Positions 26,385 to 34,992 are shown, counted from the first letter of the stretch. The stretch: 64,000 nucleotides of DNA from Streptomyces cinerochromogenes (GCF_014648635.1 NZ_BMRM01000007.1:357716-421715); one strand, 5' to 3'. The notes: a model not told the origin generated them from the sequence alone. Numbers and translations: made by a program.

Positions 26385-26648
26385 GTGCGATTGAGAGTGG
26401 AGTTCACGACCGAACCCTTCGACCTGGACGAGGCGCCCGCGCACGCCCTGGTGGCTCGGGAGGTCATCGAGGCGGCCGAGCTGGACGCCGTCGACGTCGG
26501 CCCCTTCGGCAACACGGCCGAGGGCGGTGCCGACCGTGTGCTCGACGCGGTGGGCGCGCTGCTGCGCAGGACCCTTCAGGCCGGTGCCACGCGGGTCTCG
26601 CTCCAGGTCAACGTGATCGACGACGGGATCGGGGAGGGCGATAGGTGA
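26385..26648 (+). CDS. Small conserved hypothetical protein
   Basis: 87 residues from GTG 26385. A TAGGTT -10-like box ends 6 bases before the start, suggesting leaderless translation. The sequence is acidic, with a C-terminal ADRVLDAVGALLRRTLQAGATRVSLQVNVI pattern (strand-helix-strand) faintly like the small thiamine-binding MTH1187/YkoF fold; this is a weak resemblance. Its stop overlaps the next gene's GTG (GTGA), so it is translationally coupled to the HTH regulator. Confidence 0.6.
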   Translation: MRLRVEFTTEPFDLDEAPAHALVAREVIEAAELDAVDVGPFGNTAEGGADRVLDAVGALLRRTLQAGATRVSLQVNVIDDGIGEGDR

Positions 26649-27007
26649 CCGGGGACGAGCCCTTCATCGCGGCCGTGAAGCCGCTGATCGACGCGATGGG
26701 CGCGGAGCTGCTGCCGCCCGACGAGGCCGGGCCCGAGGACGTCGTCCTCGCCTGGGAGGGCGTCGACGTCGTCGCCGTGCGCCTGCCCCAGCTCGCCGAC
26801 TCCCTCGACCACATCCTCGCCGCCATGGAGCGCAGGCAGGGCCGGCCGCTGGCCGACCTGGACCGCAAGGCCAAGCAGGAACTCGTGCGGAGCCTGGAGG
26901 CGCGCGGCGCGTTCGCCGTGCGGCACGGGGTGGAGACCGTGGCGAGCGCGCTCGGCGTCAGCCGCTTCACGGTCTACAACTACCTCAACCGGGAGAAGGG
27001 TTCCTGA
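26645..27007 (+). CDS. HTH_22 (DauR/YheO-like) transcriptional regulator, short form
   Basis: 120 residues from GTG 26645. The C-terminal half (KQELVRSLEARGAFAV...VETVASALGVSRFTVYNYLNRE) matches the DauR-type HTH_22 helix-turn-helix that follows a ligand-binding domain in YheO/DauR proteins. The N-terminal half is only about 65 residues, shorter than a full YheO domain. It lies directly upstream of the uraD operon. It is the only DNA-binding protein encoded inside the purine block, so it is a candidate for the TCAACAnnnTGTTGA sites; this is inference from position. Confidence 0.7.
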   Translation: MTGDEPFIAAVKPLIDAMGAELLPPDEAGPEDVVLAWEGVDVVAVRLPQLADSLDHILAAMERRQGRPLADLDRKAKQELVRSLEARGAFAVRHGVETVASALGVSRFTVYNYLNREKGS

Positions 27008-27069
27008 CCGGGCACGAAGCAGGGGTAGCCGTACCGTCCGGGCCCGCCCCGGCTTGTTACGCGGAATTT

Positions 27070-27084
27070 TCAACAAAGTGTTGA
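27070..27084. promoter_or_regulatory. TCAACA-3-TGTTGA operator at the uraD promoter
   Basis: TCAACAAAGTGTTGA has perfect 6-bp arms and runs into the -35 box TTGACG (27081-27086), exactly as at the catalase promoter. Confidence 0.7.
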
Positions 27085-27110
27085 CGTGATGTTTCCGAGG
27101 GCGTTAGCTA
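27081..27110 (+). promoter_or_regulatory. uraD-uraH-uricase promoter
   Basis: TTGACG (27081-27086) is followed after 17-18 bases by TTAGCT/TAGCTA (27104-27110). A start near 27116 gives a leader of about 43 bases to GTG 27159. Confidence 0.65.
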
Positions 27111-27158
27111 TCGGCAGCCCGTTCAGCACGACGGCCCATCGTGGCCACGGAGGCTCCC

Positions 27159-27671
27159 GTGACGTCGACTTCCACGCCCCCGGGCCTGGCCCGGTTCAAC
27201 GATCTCGGGGAGAGCGCGGCACTCGCCGCCCTCCACGAGCGTTGCGCCTCCACCGAGTGGGCCCGGCGGCTGCTCGCCGGCCGCCCCTACGCCACCCCGG
27301 AGGACCTGTACACCGCCAGCGACGCCGCCATGGCCGAGCTGACCACGGCGGACCTCCAGGAGGCGATGGCCGGGCACCCGCCGATCGGGCGCCCCAAGCC
27401 CGGCGACCCGACCTCCGCCCGCGAACAGCGCGGCATGGCCGGCGCCTCCGAGGACCTCAAGGCCGAGATGCTCGAACTCAACCTGGCCTACCAGGAGAAG
27501 TTCGGCCATGTCTTCCTCATCTGCGCCACCGGCCGGACCGGCGAGCAGATGCGGGACGCGGTCAAGGAGCGGATCGGGAACTCGCCGGAGCAGGAGCGGG
27601 AGATCGTCCGCACCGAGCTGGGCAAGATCAACCGCATCCGACTGGCCCGACTCGTCGAAGAGGACGCCTGA
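27159..27671 (+). CDS. uraD: OHCU decarboxylase (2-oxo-4-hydroxy-4-carboxy-5-ureidoimidazoline decarboxylase)
   Basis: 170 residues if the GTG at 27159 is used; it has a perfect GGAGG 5 bases upstream. An upstream in-frame GTG at 27141 lacks one. Family signatures are RFNDL, CCSSxxWARRLLAGRPYATPEDL-like N-terminal helices, the catalytic-loop GHPPIGRPKPGDPTSAREQRGM, and EKFGHVFLICATGRTGEQM. It catalyses the last step from urate to S-allantoin. It is first in a three-gene run with HIU hydrolase and urate oxidase. Confidence 0.93.
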   Translation: MTSTSTPPGLARFNDLGESAALAALHERCASTEWARRLLAGRPYATPEDLYTASDAAMAELTTADLQEAMAGHPPIGRPKPGDPTSAREQRGMAGASEDLKAEMLELNLAYQEKFGHVFLICATGRTGEQMRDAVKERIGNSPEQEREIVRTELGKINRIRLARLVEEDA

Positions 27672-27675
27672 CACC

Positions 27676-28086
27676 ATGAGCACCAGCACCACCGCCTCCG
27701 TGTCCACGCACATCCTGGACACCTCGATCGGCCGCCCCGCCGAGGGCGTCGCCGTCCACCTCTCCGCCCGCGGCGGCGCAGAAGCGGACTGGCGGGCGCT
27801 CGGCGGCTCCGCGACCGACGCCGACGGCCGGTGCAAGGACCTGCCGGCGCTGCCGGAGGGGACCACCCACGTACGGCTGGACTTCGCCGTCGAGCCGTAC
27901 TTCGAAGGAAAAACTGCGAAGAAGCAAGCCGATGCGCAGCAGGACGCCCCCGCGAACCGGGACAGCGGTGCGTCGTCCGTGTTCTTCCCGGAGGTGGCGA
28001 TCACGTTCGCCGTCGTACCGGGCGAGCACTACCACGTACCGCTGCTGCTCAACCCGTTCGGCTACTCCGTTTACCGAGGGAGCTAG
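27676..28086 (+). CDS. uraH: 5-hydroxyisourate hydrolase (transthyretin-like)
   Basis: 136 residues from ATG 27676. Family motifs: VSTHILDTSIGRPAEG with catalytic His12, VRLDF with Arg, EHYHVPLLLNPFGYS and the diagnostic C-terminal YRGS. It hydrolyses 5-hydroxyisourate, the uricase product, to OHCU for UraD. An extra, mostly charged and Ala-rich segment of about 20 residues (around 79-99) sits in the loop before FFPEV, where most family members have a short turn. It lies 4 bases after uraD and 4 before uricase. Confidence 0.93.
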   Translation: MSTSTTASVSTHILDTSIGRPAEGVAVHLSARGGAEADWRALGGSATDADGRCKDLPALPEGTTHVRLDFAVEPYFEGKTAKKQADAQQDAPANRDSGASSVFFPEVAITFAVVPGEHYHVPLLLNPFGYSVYRGS

Positions 28087-28090
28087 CTAC

Positions 28091-29014
28091 ATGCCGACCA
28101 TCCTGGGACAGAACCAGTACGGCAAGGCCGAGAACCGAGTCGTCAAGATCACGCGGGACGGCGCCACCCACCACATCAAGGACCTCAACGTCTCCGTCGC
28201 GCTGAGCGGCGACATGGACGAGGTCCACTACTCCGGCTCCAACGCCAACGTCCTGCCGACCGACACCACCAAGAACACGGTGTTCGCGTTCGCCAAGGAG
28301 TACGGCATCGAGTCCGCCGAGCAGTTCGGCATCCACCTCGCCCGGCACTTCGTCACCAGCCAGGAGCCCATCCACCAGGCGCGCATCCGGATCGAGGAGT
28401 ACGCCTGGGAGCGGATCGAGACCTCCGACGCCAACAGCAAGTTCATCGGCGCCGACGAGGTCAAGCACTCCTTCGTCCGCAAGGGCCAGGAGACCCGCCT
28501 CACCCAGATCACCTACGACGGTGAGAAGTGGGAGGTCGTCTCCGGCCTGAAGGACCTGGTCGTGATGAACTCGACCAACTCCGAGTTCTGGGGCTACGTC
28601 AAGGACAAGTACACCACCCTCCAGGAGGCGTACGACCGCATCCTGGCCACCCAGGTCTCCGGCCGCTGGCGGTTCAACTGGACCGACGACGAGCAGAGGA
28701 TGCCCCACTGGGAGAAGTCCTACGAGCAGGTCAGGAAGCACATGCTCCAGGCCTTCGCCGAGACGTACTCCCTCTCCCTGCAGCAGACGCTGTACCAGAT
28801 GGGCTCGCGCATCATCAACAACCGCAGCGAGATCGACGAGGTCCGCTTCTCGCTGCCGAACAAGCACCACTTCCTGGTGGACCTGGAGCCGTTCGGTCTC
28901 AAGAACGACAACGAGGTCTACTTCGCCGCCGACCGTCCCTACGGCCTCATCGAGGCCACCATCCTGCGGGACGGCTGTGAGCCCCGTATCCCGGTCGACA
29001 TGACCAACCTCTGA
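28091..29014 (+). CDS. Urate oxidase (uricase)
   Basis: 307 residues from ATG 28091, with GAGGGAG upstream. A tandem T-fold cofactor-free oxidase. Catalytic Lys12 (QYGKAENRV), Thr57 (NVLPTDTTKNTV) and the C-terminal NKHHF His are present. Length is typical of bacterial uricases. It oxidises urate to 5-hydroxyisourate with release of hydrogen peroxide; UraH and UraD, encoded just upstream, complete conversion to allantoin. A GC hairpin at 29027-29056 follows, before the permease. Confidence 0.96.
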   Translation: MPTILGQNQYGKAENRVVKITRDGATHHIKDLNVSVALSGDMDEVHYSGSNANVLPTDTTKNTVFAFAKEYGIESAEQFGIHLARHFVTSQEPIHQARIRIEEYAWERIETSDANSKFIGADEVKHSFVRKGQETRLTQITYDGEKWEVVSGLKDLVVMNSTNSEFWGYVKDKYTTLQEAYDRILATQVSGRWRFNWTDDEQRMPHWEKSYEQVRKHMLQAFAETYSLSLQQTLYQMGSRIINNRSEIDEVRFSLPNKHHFLVDLEPFGLKNDNEVYFAADRPYGLIEATILRDGCEPRIPVDMTNL

Positions 29015-29026
29015 CGCGGGACGCGC

Positions 29027-29056
29027 GCCCCCGGCCCCGCCACCCGGGCCGGGGGC
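29027..29056 (+). terminator. Hairpin between uricase and permease
   Basis: GCCCCCGGCCC and GGGCCGGGGGC form a perfect 11-bp stem with an 8-base loop. It leaves room for the permease ribosome site (GGAGGG), so it may be an attenuator rather than a full stop. Confidence 0.6.
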
Positions 29057-29078
29057 CCGCGACACCGGAGGGAACAAC

Positions 29079-30491
29079 ATGGCACAGCCTGCGAAGGGGC
29101 CCGACACAGCCCCCTGTTCCACCCCGCCGGAGCACACCGAGGACGCCGTCACGTCCGTGCACCCGGTGGACGAGAAGCTCCACCTCTCGCGGCTCGTCCC
29201 CGCCGCGCTCCAGCACATCGCCGCGATGTACGCGGGCGTCGTCACTCCTCCGCTCATCATCGGCCAGGCCTGCGGACTCGACATCGCGGCCCGCACCCGG
29301 CTCATCGCCGCGAGCCTGCTCATCGCCGGCGTCGCGACCCTCCTCCAGACCATCGGCGTGCGCGGCCTCGTCGGCAACCGGCTGCCCTTCGTCAACGCCG
29401 CCTCCTCCGCCGGCATCGCCCCGATCCTCGCGATCGCCGAGACCCACGGCCACGGCCACCAACTCCCCGCCATCTACGGCGCGGTGATGGTCGCCGGCGC
29501 CTTCTGCCTGGCCCTCGGCCCGTTCTTCGGTCGCCTGCTGCGCTTCTTCCCGCCCCTGGTCACCGGCGTCGTCATCACTCTGATCGGCGTCACCCTGATG
29601 CCCGTCCCGGTCGGCTGGGCACAGGGCGGCGACAAGACCGCCGCCGACTTCGGCGCCATGCGGCACCTCGCGCTCGCCGGGTTCACCCTCGCCGTCATCC
29701 TGCTGATCCAGCGTTTCGGCAAGGGCTTCGTCCAACAGATCGCCCTGCTGTTCGGACTGCTCGTCGGCACCCTCGCCGCGATCCCCTTCGGCATGGCCGA
29801 CTTCAGCGGCCTGAAGTCCGCGCCCGTCGCCGCGCTGCCCACCCCGTTCGCCTTCGGCACCCCCGAGTTCCAGCCCGCGGCCATCCTCTCCCTGTGCATC
29901 GTGATGCTGGTGCTGATGACCGAGTCCAGCGCCGGCATGCTCGCCCTCGGCGAGATCTGCGACCGCCGCGCCGACGCCGGGACCATCACCCGCGGGCTGC
30001 GCACCGACGGCATCGCCACCCTGCTGGGCCCCGTCTTCGGCGGCTTCCCCACCTCCGCCTTCGCCCAGAACGTCGGCGTCGTCTCCCTCACCCGGGTGCG
30101 CAGCCGGTACGTCGTCGCCGTCGCCGGCGGCACCCTGCTCGTCCTCGGTGCCTTCCCGGTCCTCGGTGCGGTCGTCTCCCTGGTCCCCCTGCCGGTCCTC
30201 GGCGGCGCGGGCATCGTCCTCTTCGGCTCCATCGCCGTCAGCGGCATCCGTACGCTGTCCGAGGCGGGCCTGGACGACAGCTCCAACATCATCCTGGTGG
30301 CCGTGGCGCTCGGTGCCGGCATCATCCCGCTGGCCGCGCCGACCTTCTACGCCGGCTTCCCGGCCTGGGCGCAGACCGTGCTCGGCTCCGGCATCAGCGC
30401 CGGCGCGCTCGTCGCGGTGCTGCTGAACCTGTTCTTCCACCATCTCGGCACCCGGAGCGGTCAACCGGCTCCGGCACTCAAATCCTCCTAG
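29079..30491 (+). CDS. NCS2-family nucleobase/urate permease
   Basis: 470 residues, about 12-14 membrane spans. NCS2 signatures: LQHIAAMYAGVVTPPLIIG near the start, LPFVNAASSAGIAPI, FFPPLVTGVVITLIG, MTESSAGMLALGEICDRR and PTSAFAQNVGVVSLTRVRSRYVV. This family imports xanthine, urate or uracil with protons or sodium. Position after uricase and before 8-oxoguanine deaminase suggests urate or xanthine uptake. GGAGGGAACAAC precedes the ATG. Confidence 0.93.
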   Translation: MAQPAKGPDTAPCSTPPEHTEDAVTSVHPVDEKLHLSRLVPAALQHIAAMYAGVVTPPLIIGQACGLDIAARTRLIAASLLIAGVATLLQTIGVRGLVGNRLPFVNAASSAGIAPILAIAETHGHGHQLPAIYGAVMVAGAFCLALGPFFGRLLRFFPPLVTGVVITLIGVTLMPVPVGWAQGGDKTAADFGAMRHLALAGFTLAVILLIQRFGKGFVQQIALLFGLLVGTLAAIPFGMADFSGLKSAPVAALPTPFAFGTPEFQPAAILSLCIVMLVLMTESSAGMLALGEICDRRADAGTITRGLRTDGIATLLGPVFGGFPTSAFAQNVGVVSLTRVRSRYVVAVAGGTLLVLGAFPVLGAVVSLVPLPVLGGAGIVLFGSIAVSGIRTLSEAGLDDSSNIILVAVALGAGIIPLAAPTFYAGFPAWAQTVLGSGISAGALVAVLLNLFFHHLGTRSGQPAPALKSS

Positions 30492-30560
30492 GGTCCTGCC
30501 GTGCCCTCCCCGTGGACACCCTCCCGTTCACGGGCCGCCACTGAAAGACAAGGAAGCACC

Positions 30561-31946
30561 ATGGCGCCATCGGCAGCCGAGCGCATCGTCATCGAGAACT
30601 GTGCCATCGCCACCGTGGACGCGGGCGACACGGAGTACGCCTCCGGACACCTCGTCCTCGCCGGCAACCGCATCGAGTCGGTCGGCGCGGGCAGGGCCCC
30701 CGAGGGCCTGGAGAACGTGGTGCGCCGGATCGACGCGAGCGGCCATCTGGCCACGCCCGGTCTGGTCAACACCCACCACCACTTCTACCAGTGGATCACC
30801 CGGGGCCTGGCCACCGACCACAACCTGTTCAACTGGCTGGTCGCGCTCTACCCCACCTGGGCGCGCATCGACGAGCAGATGACGTACGCCGCGGCGCAGG
30901 GGTCCCTGGCGATGATGGCCCGCGGCGGCGTCACCACCGCCATGGACCACCACTACGTCTACCCGCACGGCTCCGGCGACCTGTCCGGCTCCATCATCCG
31001 GGCCGCCGCCGAGACGGGCGTGCGCTTCACCCTGGCCCGCGGCTCGATGGACCGCAGCGAGAAGGACGGCGGCCTGCCCCCGGACTTCGCCGTCGAGACG
31101 CTGGAGGGCGCCCTCACCGCCACCGAGGAGACCGTCCGCAAGCACCACGACGCCTCCTTCGACGCGATGACCCAGGTGGCCGTCGCGCCCTGCTCGCCGT
31201 TCTCCGTCTCCACCGACCTCATGCGCCAGGGAGCCGAGCTGGCCCGCCGCCTCGGCGTACGGCTGCACACCCACGGCTCGGAGACGGTGGAGGAGGAGAA
31301 GTTCTGCCACGAGCTGTTCGGCATGGGCCCGACCGACTACTTCGAGTCCACCGGCTGGCTCGGTGAGGACGTGTGGATGGCGCACTGCGTCCACATGACC
31401 GACTCCGACATCGCCGCGTTCGGCCGCACGAAGACCGGCGTCGCGCACTGCCCGTCGTCCAACGCCCGCCTCGCGGCCGGTATCGCCCGGGTCCCCGACA
31501 TGCTCAAGGCGGGCGTCCCGGTCGGTCTCGGCGTCGACGGCACCGCCTCCAACGAGTCCGGTGAACTCCACACCGAGCTGCGCAACGCCCTGCTGATCAA
31601 CCGGCTCGGCGCGCACCGAGAGGCCGCCCTCAACGCCCGTCAGGCGCTGCGGCTCGGCACCCACGGCGGCGCCCAGGTCCTCGGCCGGGCGGAGCAGATC
31701 GGCTCGCTGGAGCCCGGCAAGCTCGCCGACCTGGTGCTGTGGAGGATGGACACCCTCGCCCACGCCTCCATCGCCGACCCGGTGACCGCGCTGGTCTTCG
31801 GCGCGGCGGCCCCGGTCACCGCGTCCTTCGTCAACGGCCGGCAGATCGTGGAGAACGGCCGCCTGCTCACCGTCGACGAGGACGCCGTCGCCGTCTCCAC
31901 CCGCGCGGAGGCCCAGCGCCTGGCCAGGATCGCCGCGCAGGCCTGA
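30561..31946 (+). CDS. 8-oxoguanine deaminase-like amidohydrolase
   Basis: 461 residues from ATG 30561, with AAGGAAG upstream. Amidohydrolase-superfamily metal motifs: GLVNTHHHFYQW, LHTHGSE, AHCVHMTDSDI, GVDGTASNES. Overall it matches the cytosine/8-oxoguanine deaminase branch (cog0402), with YPTWARIDEQM and HYVYPHGSGD. It converts 8-oxoguanine to urate, which would feed the uricase operon. Other purine or atrazine-type deamination cannot be excluded from sequence alone. Two strong hairpins follow. Confidence 0.85.
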   Translation: MAPSAAERIVIENCAIATVDAGDTEYASGHLVLAGNRIESVGAGRAPEGLENVVRRIDASGHLATPGLVNTHHHFYQWITRGLATDHNLFNWLVALYPTWARIDEQMTYAAAQGSLAMMARGGVTTAMDHHYVYPHGSGDLSGSIIRAAAETGVRFTLARGSMDRSEKDGGLPPDFAVETLEGALTATEETVRKHHDASFDAMTQVAVAPCSPFSVSTDLMRQGAELARRLGVRLHTHGSETVEEEKFCHELFGMGPTDYFESTGWLGEDVWMAHCVHMTDSDIAAFGRTKTGVAHCPSSNARLAAGIARVPDMLKAGVPVGLGVDGTASNESGELHTELRNALLINRLGAHREAALNARQALRLGTHGGAQVLGRAEQIGSLEPGKLADLVLWRMDTLAHASIADPVTALVFGAAAPVTASFVNGRQIVENGRLLTVDEDAVAVSTRAEAQRLARIAAQA

Positions 31947-31965
31947 CCCCGGGCCCCCACAGACT

Positions 31966-32020
31966 CCGGCCGGGAGGGACGGCTCCCGGCCGGGACCGTG
32001 GATCCGAGCGGGATCCACGG
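31966..32020 (+). terminator. Two consecutive hairpins after the deaminase
   Basis: CCGGCCGGGAG-6-CTCCCGGCCGG (31966-31993) is followed 2 bases later by CCGTGGATCC-5-GGATCCACGG (31996-32020). Both stems are perfect. They should separate the deaminase transcript from the second permease. Confidence 0.75.
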
Positions 32021-32189
32021 CACGCCGTCTCCGGGACGCGTGTGGACGCACGCGCCCCGGAGCCGGTCACCCCCACACCGTCCGCTCAACCGCTCAGCCG
32101 CCACCCCCCGACGGTCCCGCACGACCACACGCACCACCTCCCTGAAACCCACGTCGATGACGACGTGTTACCCGTCCGGAGGACCCGCC

Positions 32190-33557
32190 GTGGCCGCCCA
32201 TCCCGTAGACGAGAAACTCCCCGCCCTGAAAATGGCGACCAGCGGCCTGCAGCACGTGGCCGCCATGTACGCAGGAGTCGTCGCCCCACCCCTGATCGTC
32301 GGCGCGGCCATCGGCCTCAGCGCGACCGACCTGACCTTCCTCACCGGTGCCTGCCTGTTCACCGCGGGCCTCGCCACCTTCCTCCAGACGCTCGGCTTCT
32401 GGAAGATCGGCGCACGCCTGCCCTTCGTCAACGGCGTCACCTTCGCCGGTGTCGCCCCCATGACCGCGATCGTCGCCTCCACCGAGGACAAGTCCGATGC
32501 CCTGCCGGTCATCTTCGGCGCGGTCATCGTCGCCGGCCTCCTCGGCTTCCTCGCCGCCCCGGTCTTCTGCAAGGCGGTCCGCTTCTTCCCGCCCGTCGTC
32601 ACCGGCTCGGTCATCACCCTGATCGGCGTCTCCCTCCTCCCGGTCGCGTTCGGCTGGGCGCAGGGCCCCGACCCCCGGGCGGACGACTACGGTTCGACCA
32701 CCTACCTCACCCTCGCCGGCATCACCCTGCTGATCGTCCTGCTGCTGCGCCGCTTCACCCGCGGCTTCGTCAAGCAGATCGCCGTCCTGTTCGGCCTGAT
32801 CGCGGGCACGCTCATCGCGATACCGTTCGGCGTCACGGACTTCAGCCCCGTCGGCGAGGCCGACATCGTGGGCTTCCCGGCCCCGTTCCACTTCGGCGCC
32901 CCCCAGTTCCAGCTCGCCGCGATCCTCTCCCTGTGCGTGGTGATGGTGGTGTCGATGACCGAGTCGACCGCCGACATGCTGGCGCTCGGCGAGATCGTGG
33001 AGCGTCCCGCGGACGAGAGGACCATCGCGGCCGGCCTGCGCGCCGACACCCTGGGCTCGGCGATCAGCCCGCTGTTCAACGGCTTCATGTGCAGCGCCTT
33101 CGCCCAGAACATCGGCCTGGTCGCGATGACGAGGATCCGCAGCCGCTATGTCGTCGCGACCGGAGGCGGCTTCCTGGTCCTGATGGGCCTGTGCCCGATG
33201 GCGGCCTCGCTCATCGCCGTCGTACCCCGTCCGGTCCTCGGCGGCGCCGGTGTCGTCCTGTTCGGCTCGGTCGCCGCGAGCGGCATCCAGACGCTGGTCC
33301 GGGCCGGCCTCGACAAGGACAACAACGTCCTGATCGTCGCCGTGTCCCTCGCGGTCGGCATCATCCCGATCACCGCGCCGGAGTTCTACCACGCGTTCCC
33401 CGAGACCGCGAAGATCGTCCTGGACTCGGGCATCTCCACGGGCTGCGTCACCGCCGTGGTGCTCAACCTCCTCTTCAACCACCTCGGCAGGGGCCGCGAG
33501 GCGCAGGACGTCACCCATCCGATGGAGGCGGGGGAGGAGATCGCCGCCGCGCACTGA
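32190..33557 (+). CDS. Second NCS2-family nucleobase permease
   Basis: 455 residues from GTG 32190, chosen for GGAGGA 6 bases upstream; an ATG at 32157 lacks a ribosome site. It is a clear paralogue of the permease at 29079: HPVDEKLPALKMATSGLQHVAAMYAGVVAPPLIVG, LPFVNGVTFAGVAPM, FFPPVVTGSVITLIG, MTESTADMLALGEIVERP and CSAFAQNIGLVAMTRIRSRYVV. The two probably differ in substrate among xanthine, urate and uracil. Tandem terminators upstream imply its own promoter. It converges on an exonuclease gene with only 9 bases between stops. Confidence 0.92.
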   Translation: MAAHPVDEKLPALKMATSGLQHVAAMYAGVVAPPLIVGAAIGLSATDLTFLTGACLFTAGLATFLQTLGFWKIGARLPFVNGVTFAGVAPMTAIVASTEDKSDALPVIFGAVIVAGLLGFLAAPVFCKAVRFFPPVVTGSVITLIGVSLLPVAFGWAQGPDPRADDYGSTTYLTLAGITLLIVLLLRRFTRGFVKQIAVLFGLIAGTLIAIPFGVTDFSPVGEADIVGFPAPFHFGAPQFQLAAILSLCVVMVVSMTESTADMLALGEIVERPADERTIAAGLRADTLGSAISPLFNGFMCSAFAQNIGLVAMTRIRSRYVVATGGGFLVLMGLCPMAASLIAVVPRPVLGGAGVVLFGSVAASGIQTLVRAGLDKDNNVLIVAVSLAVGIIPITAPEFYHAFPETAKIVLDSGISTGCVTAVVLNLLFNHLGRGREAQDVTHPMEAGEEIAAAH

Positions 33558-33566
33558 GGCCGACGG

Positions 33567-34190
33567 TCAGGACTTGACCGGCCGGGGGAGACGGGGAACC
33601 GTCACCCCCGGCCATCGCATGAGGCGGGCGAACAGCTCGGCCTGCTCGATCGCGTCGTCCAGAGCGTGGTGTGTGTGCCGGCGCCGGGACAGCAGTTCGC
33701 GCGGCATGGTGCCCTTGGCCACCGCCCGCAGCGGAAGCCGGGCCTTCGTCGCGTACAGCGTCTTCATGTCCAGGCAGCCGGAGTGTCCGAAGGGGCTGGA
33801 GCCGGTGAAGCGGATCAGGTACCAGTACAGGAACGTCCAGTCGTACGACGCCGGGTAGCCGCACATCACCGGCTGCGCCCCCGCGCTCACCTCCCGCACC
33901 CACGCGGCGAACTCCGCGAGAGCGACGTCCGGTTCGGCGCCCTCGGCGATCAGCCGGTCCCGGTCCAGCCCGCTCACCGCCAGCGCCTCCGCTACGAACT
34001 CCTGGCTGATCGGCCGCAGTTCACGGTAGAAGGTCCGCTCCTCGGGGTCGGCGGCCGTGAAGCCGGCACCGTCCTGCACCCCGGCGACCGCGGCCCCGAG
34101 GCTGAGCATCGAGTACGGTCCGGGAATCGGGCCGTCGGCCTCGATGTCGACGGAGATGTACAGACTGGGCTTGACACGACGAGCGGACAT
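33567..34190 (-). CDS. DnaQ-like 3'-5' exonuclease (DEDDh)
   Basis: About 207 residues from ATG 34190; upstream ATG 34202 and GTG 34232 remain possible, since no start has a strong ribosome site. DEDDh motifs: ExoI YISVDIEADGPIPG, ExoII-like SYDWTFLYWYL, ExoIII HTHHALDDAIEQAELF with catalytic His and Asp. This family trims 3' ends of DNA or RNA; the substrate is unknown. It is a single gene between a permease and a regulator. Confidence 0.88.
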   Translation of the reverse strand: MSARRVKPSLYISVDIEADGPIPGPYSMLSLGAAVAGVQDGAGFTAADPEERTFYRELRPISQEFVAEALAVSGLDRDRLIAEGAEPDVALAEFAAWVREVSAGAQPVMCGYPASYDWTFLYWYLIRFTGSSPFGHSGCLDMKTLYATKARLPLRAVAKGTMPRELLSRRRHTHHALDDAIEQAELFARLMRWPGVTVPRLPRPVKS

Positions 34191-34308
34191 GACGGGCAGC
34201 ATCCCACCGTCACTGCGCACCCGCACGCGCATTCCGGCGTCGCCGGCCCGCCCGGCACGGCGACGGCCGCGGCGGAGTCCCCCTAGGCGGAGGCCGCGCA
34301 GGCGGGGG

Positions 34309-34935
34309 TCACGCCTCGCGCAGTGCCTTCGCCAGGGTGCCGTCGCCGGTCACCGTCACCCGTCCGGCCCGTACCGCGTCCGGCAGGCGGGTCTCGCCGC
34401 GGGCGATGGCCTCGCAGGTCGCCGCGTCCATCACCAGCCGGGCGTCCGCCTCGCCGGGGGCCGGGCCGTCGCCGTAGACCGGGCCGTCCCCGGTGCCCAC
34501 GTGGAGGTGGAAGACGCCTTCCTCCAGGGCGACTTCCACGACTCCCTCCCCGTCCAGCGCCCGCAGCAGCGGCAGGGCGAACCAGTGGGCGCGGACGGCG
34601 TCCGTGGGGCGGCGCTCGCCCAGCTCCCCCTCGCCCCAGGTGCCCAGCGCCTGGAGGACCGGGAGCAGCCCGCGGCCGCGCGCGGTGAGTTCGTAGACGT
34701 ACGCCGCGCCCGGCGGGGGGAGCCGGCGCCTGGTGGTGAGGCCGTCCCGTTCCATGTCCTTCAGCCGTGAGGCGAGTACGTCCGTGCTGACGCCGGGCAG
34801 GTCCGCGTGCAGGTCCGTGTAGCGGCGCGGGCCGGCGAGCAGCTCACGGACGATCAGCAGGGTCCAGCGGTCGCCGACGAGGTCGAGCGCGCGGGCTGCG
34901 GAGCAGTACTGGTCGTAGCTTCGGCGAGGTGGCAT
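34309..34935 (-). CDS. HxlR-family regulator fused to an SCP2-like domain
   Basis: 208 residues from ATG 34935. The N-terminal HxlR winged helix is clear: YDQYCSAARALDLVGDRWTLLIVRELLAGPRRYTDLHADLPGVSTDVLASRLKDMERDGL holds all its helices at about 6-65. The C-terminal half (about 110-208) has the pattern of a sterol-carrier-protein-2 fold (EADARLVMDAATCEAIARGE...GRVTVTGDGTLAKAL), a likely small-hydrophobic-ligand pocket. It is divergent from an aminotransferase across an 81-base spacer with two inverted repeats. Confidence 0.88.
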   Translation of the reverse strand: MPPRRSYDQYCSAARALDLVGDRWTLLIVRELLAGPRRYTDLHADLPGVSTDVLASRLKDMERDGLTTRRRLPPPGAAYVYELTARGRGLLPVLQALGTWGEGELGERRPTDAVRAHWFALPLLRALDGEGVVEVALEEGVFHLHVGTGDGPVYGDGPAPGEADARLVMDAATCEAIARGETRLPDAVRAGRVTVTGDGTLAKALREA

Positions 34936-34956
34936 GCGACGCAGTGTAGACGCGTT

Positions 34957-34992
34957 GTTGGACTTTCCAAGCTCACACTTGGTAAAACCAAG
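34957..34992. promoter_or_regulatory. Two HxlR-type operators 21 bp apart
   Basis: GTTGGACTTTCCAAG (34957-34971, 5-bp perfect core arms) and CTTGGTAAAACCAAG (34978-34992, 6-bp perfect arms) have centres 21 bp apart. They lie in the spacer between the HxlR gene and the aminotransferase and probably control both. Confidence 0.7.
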
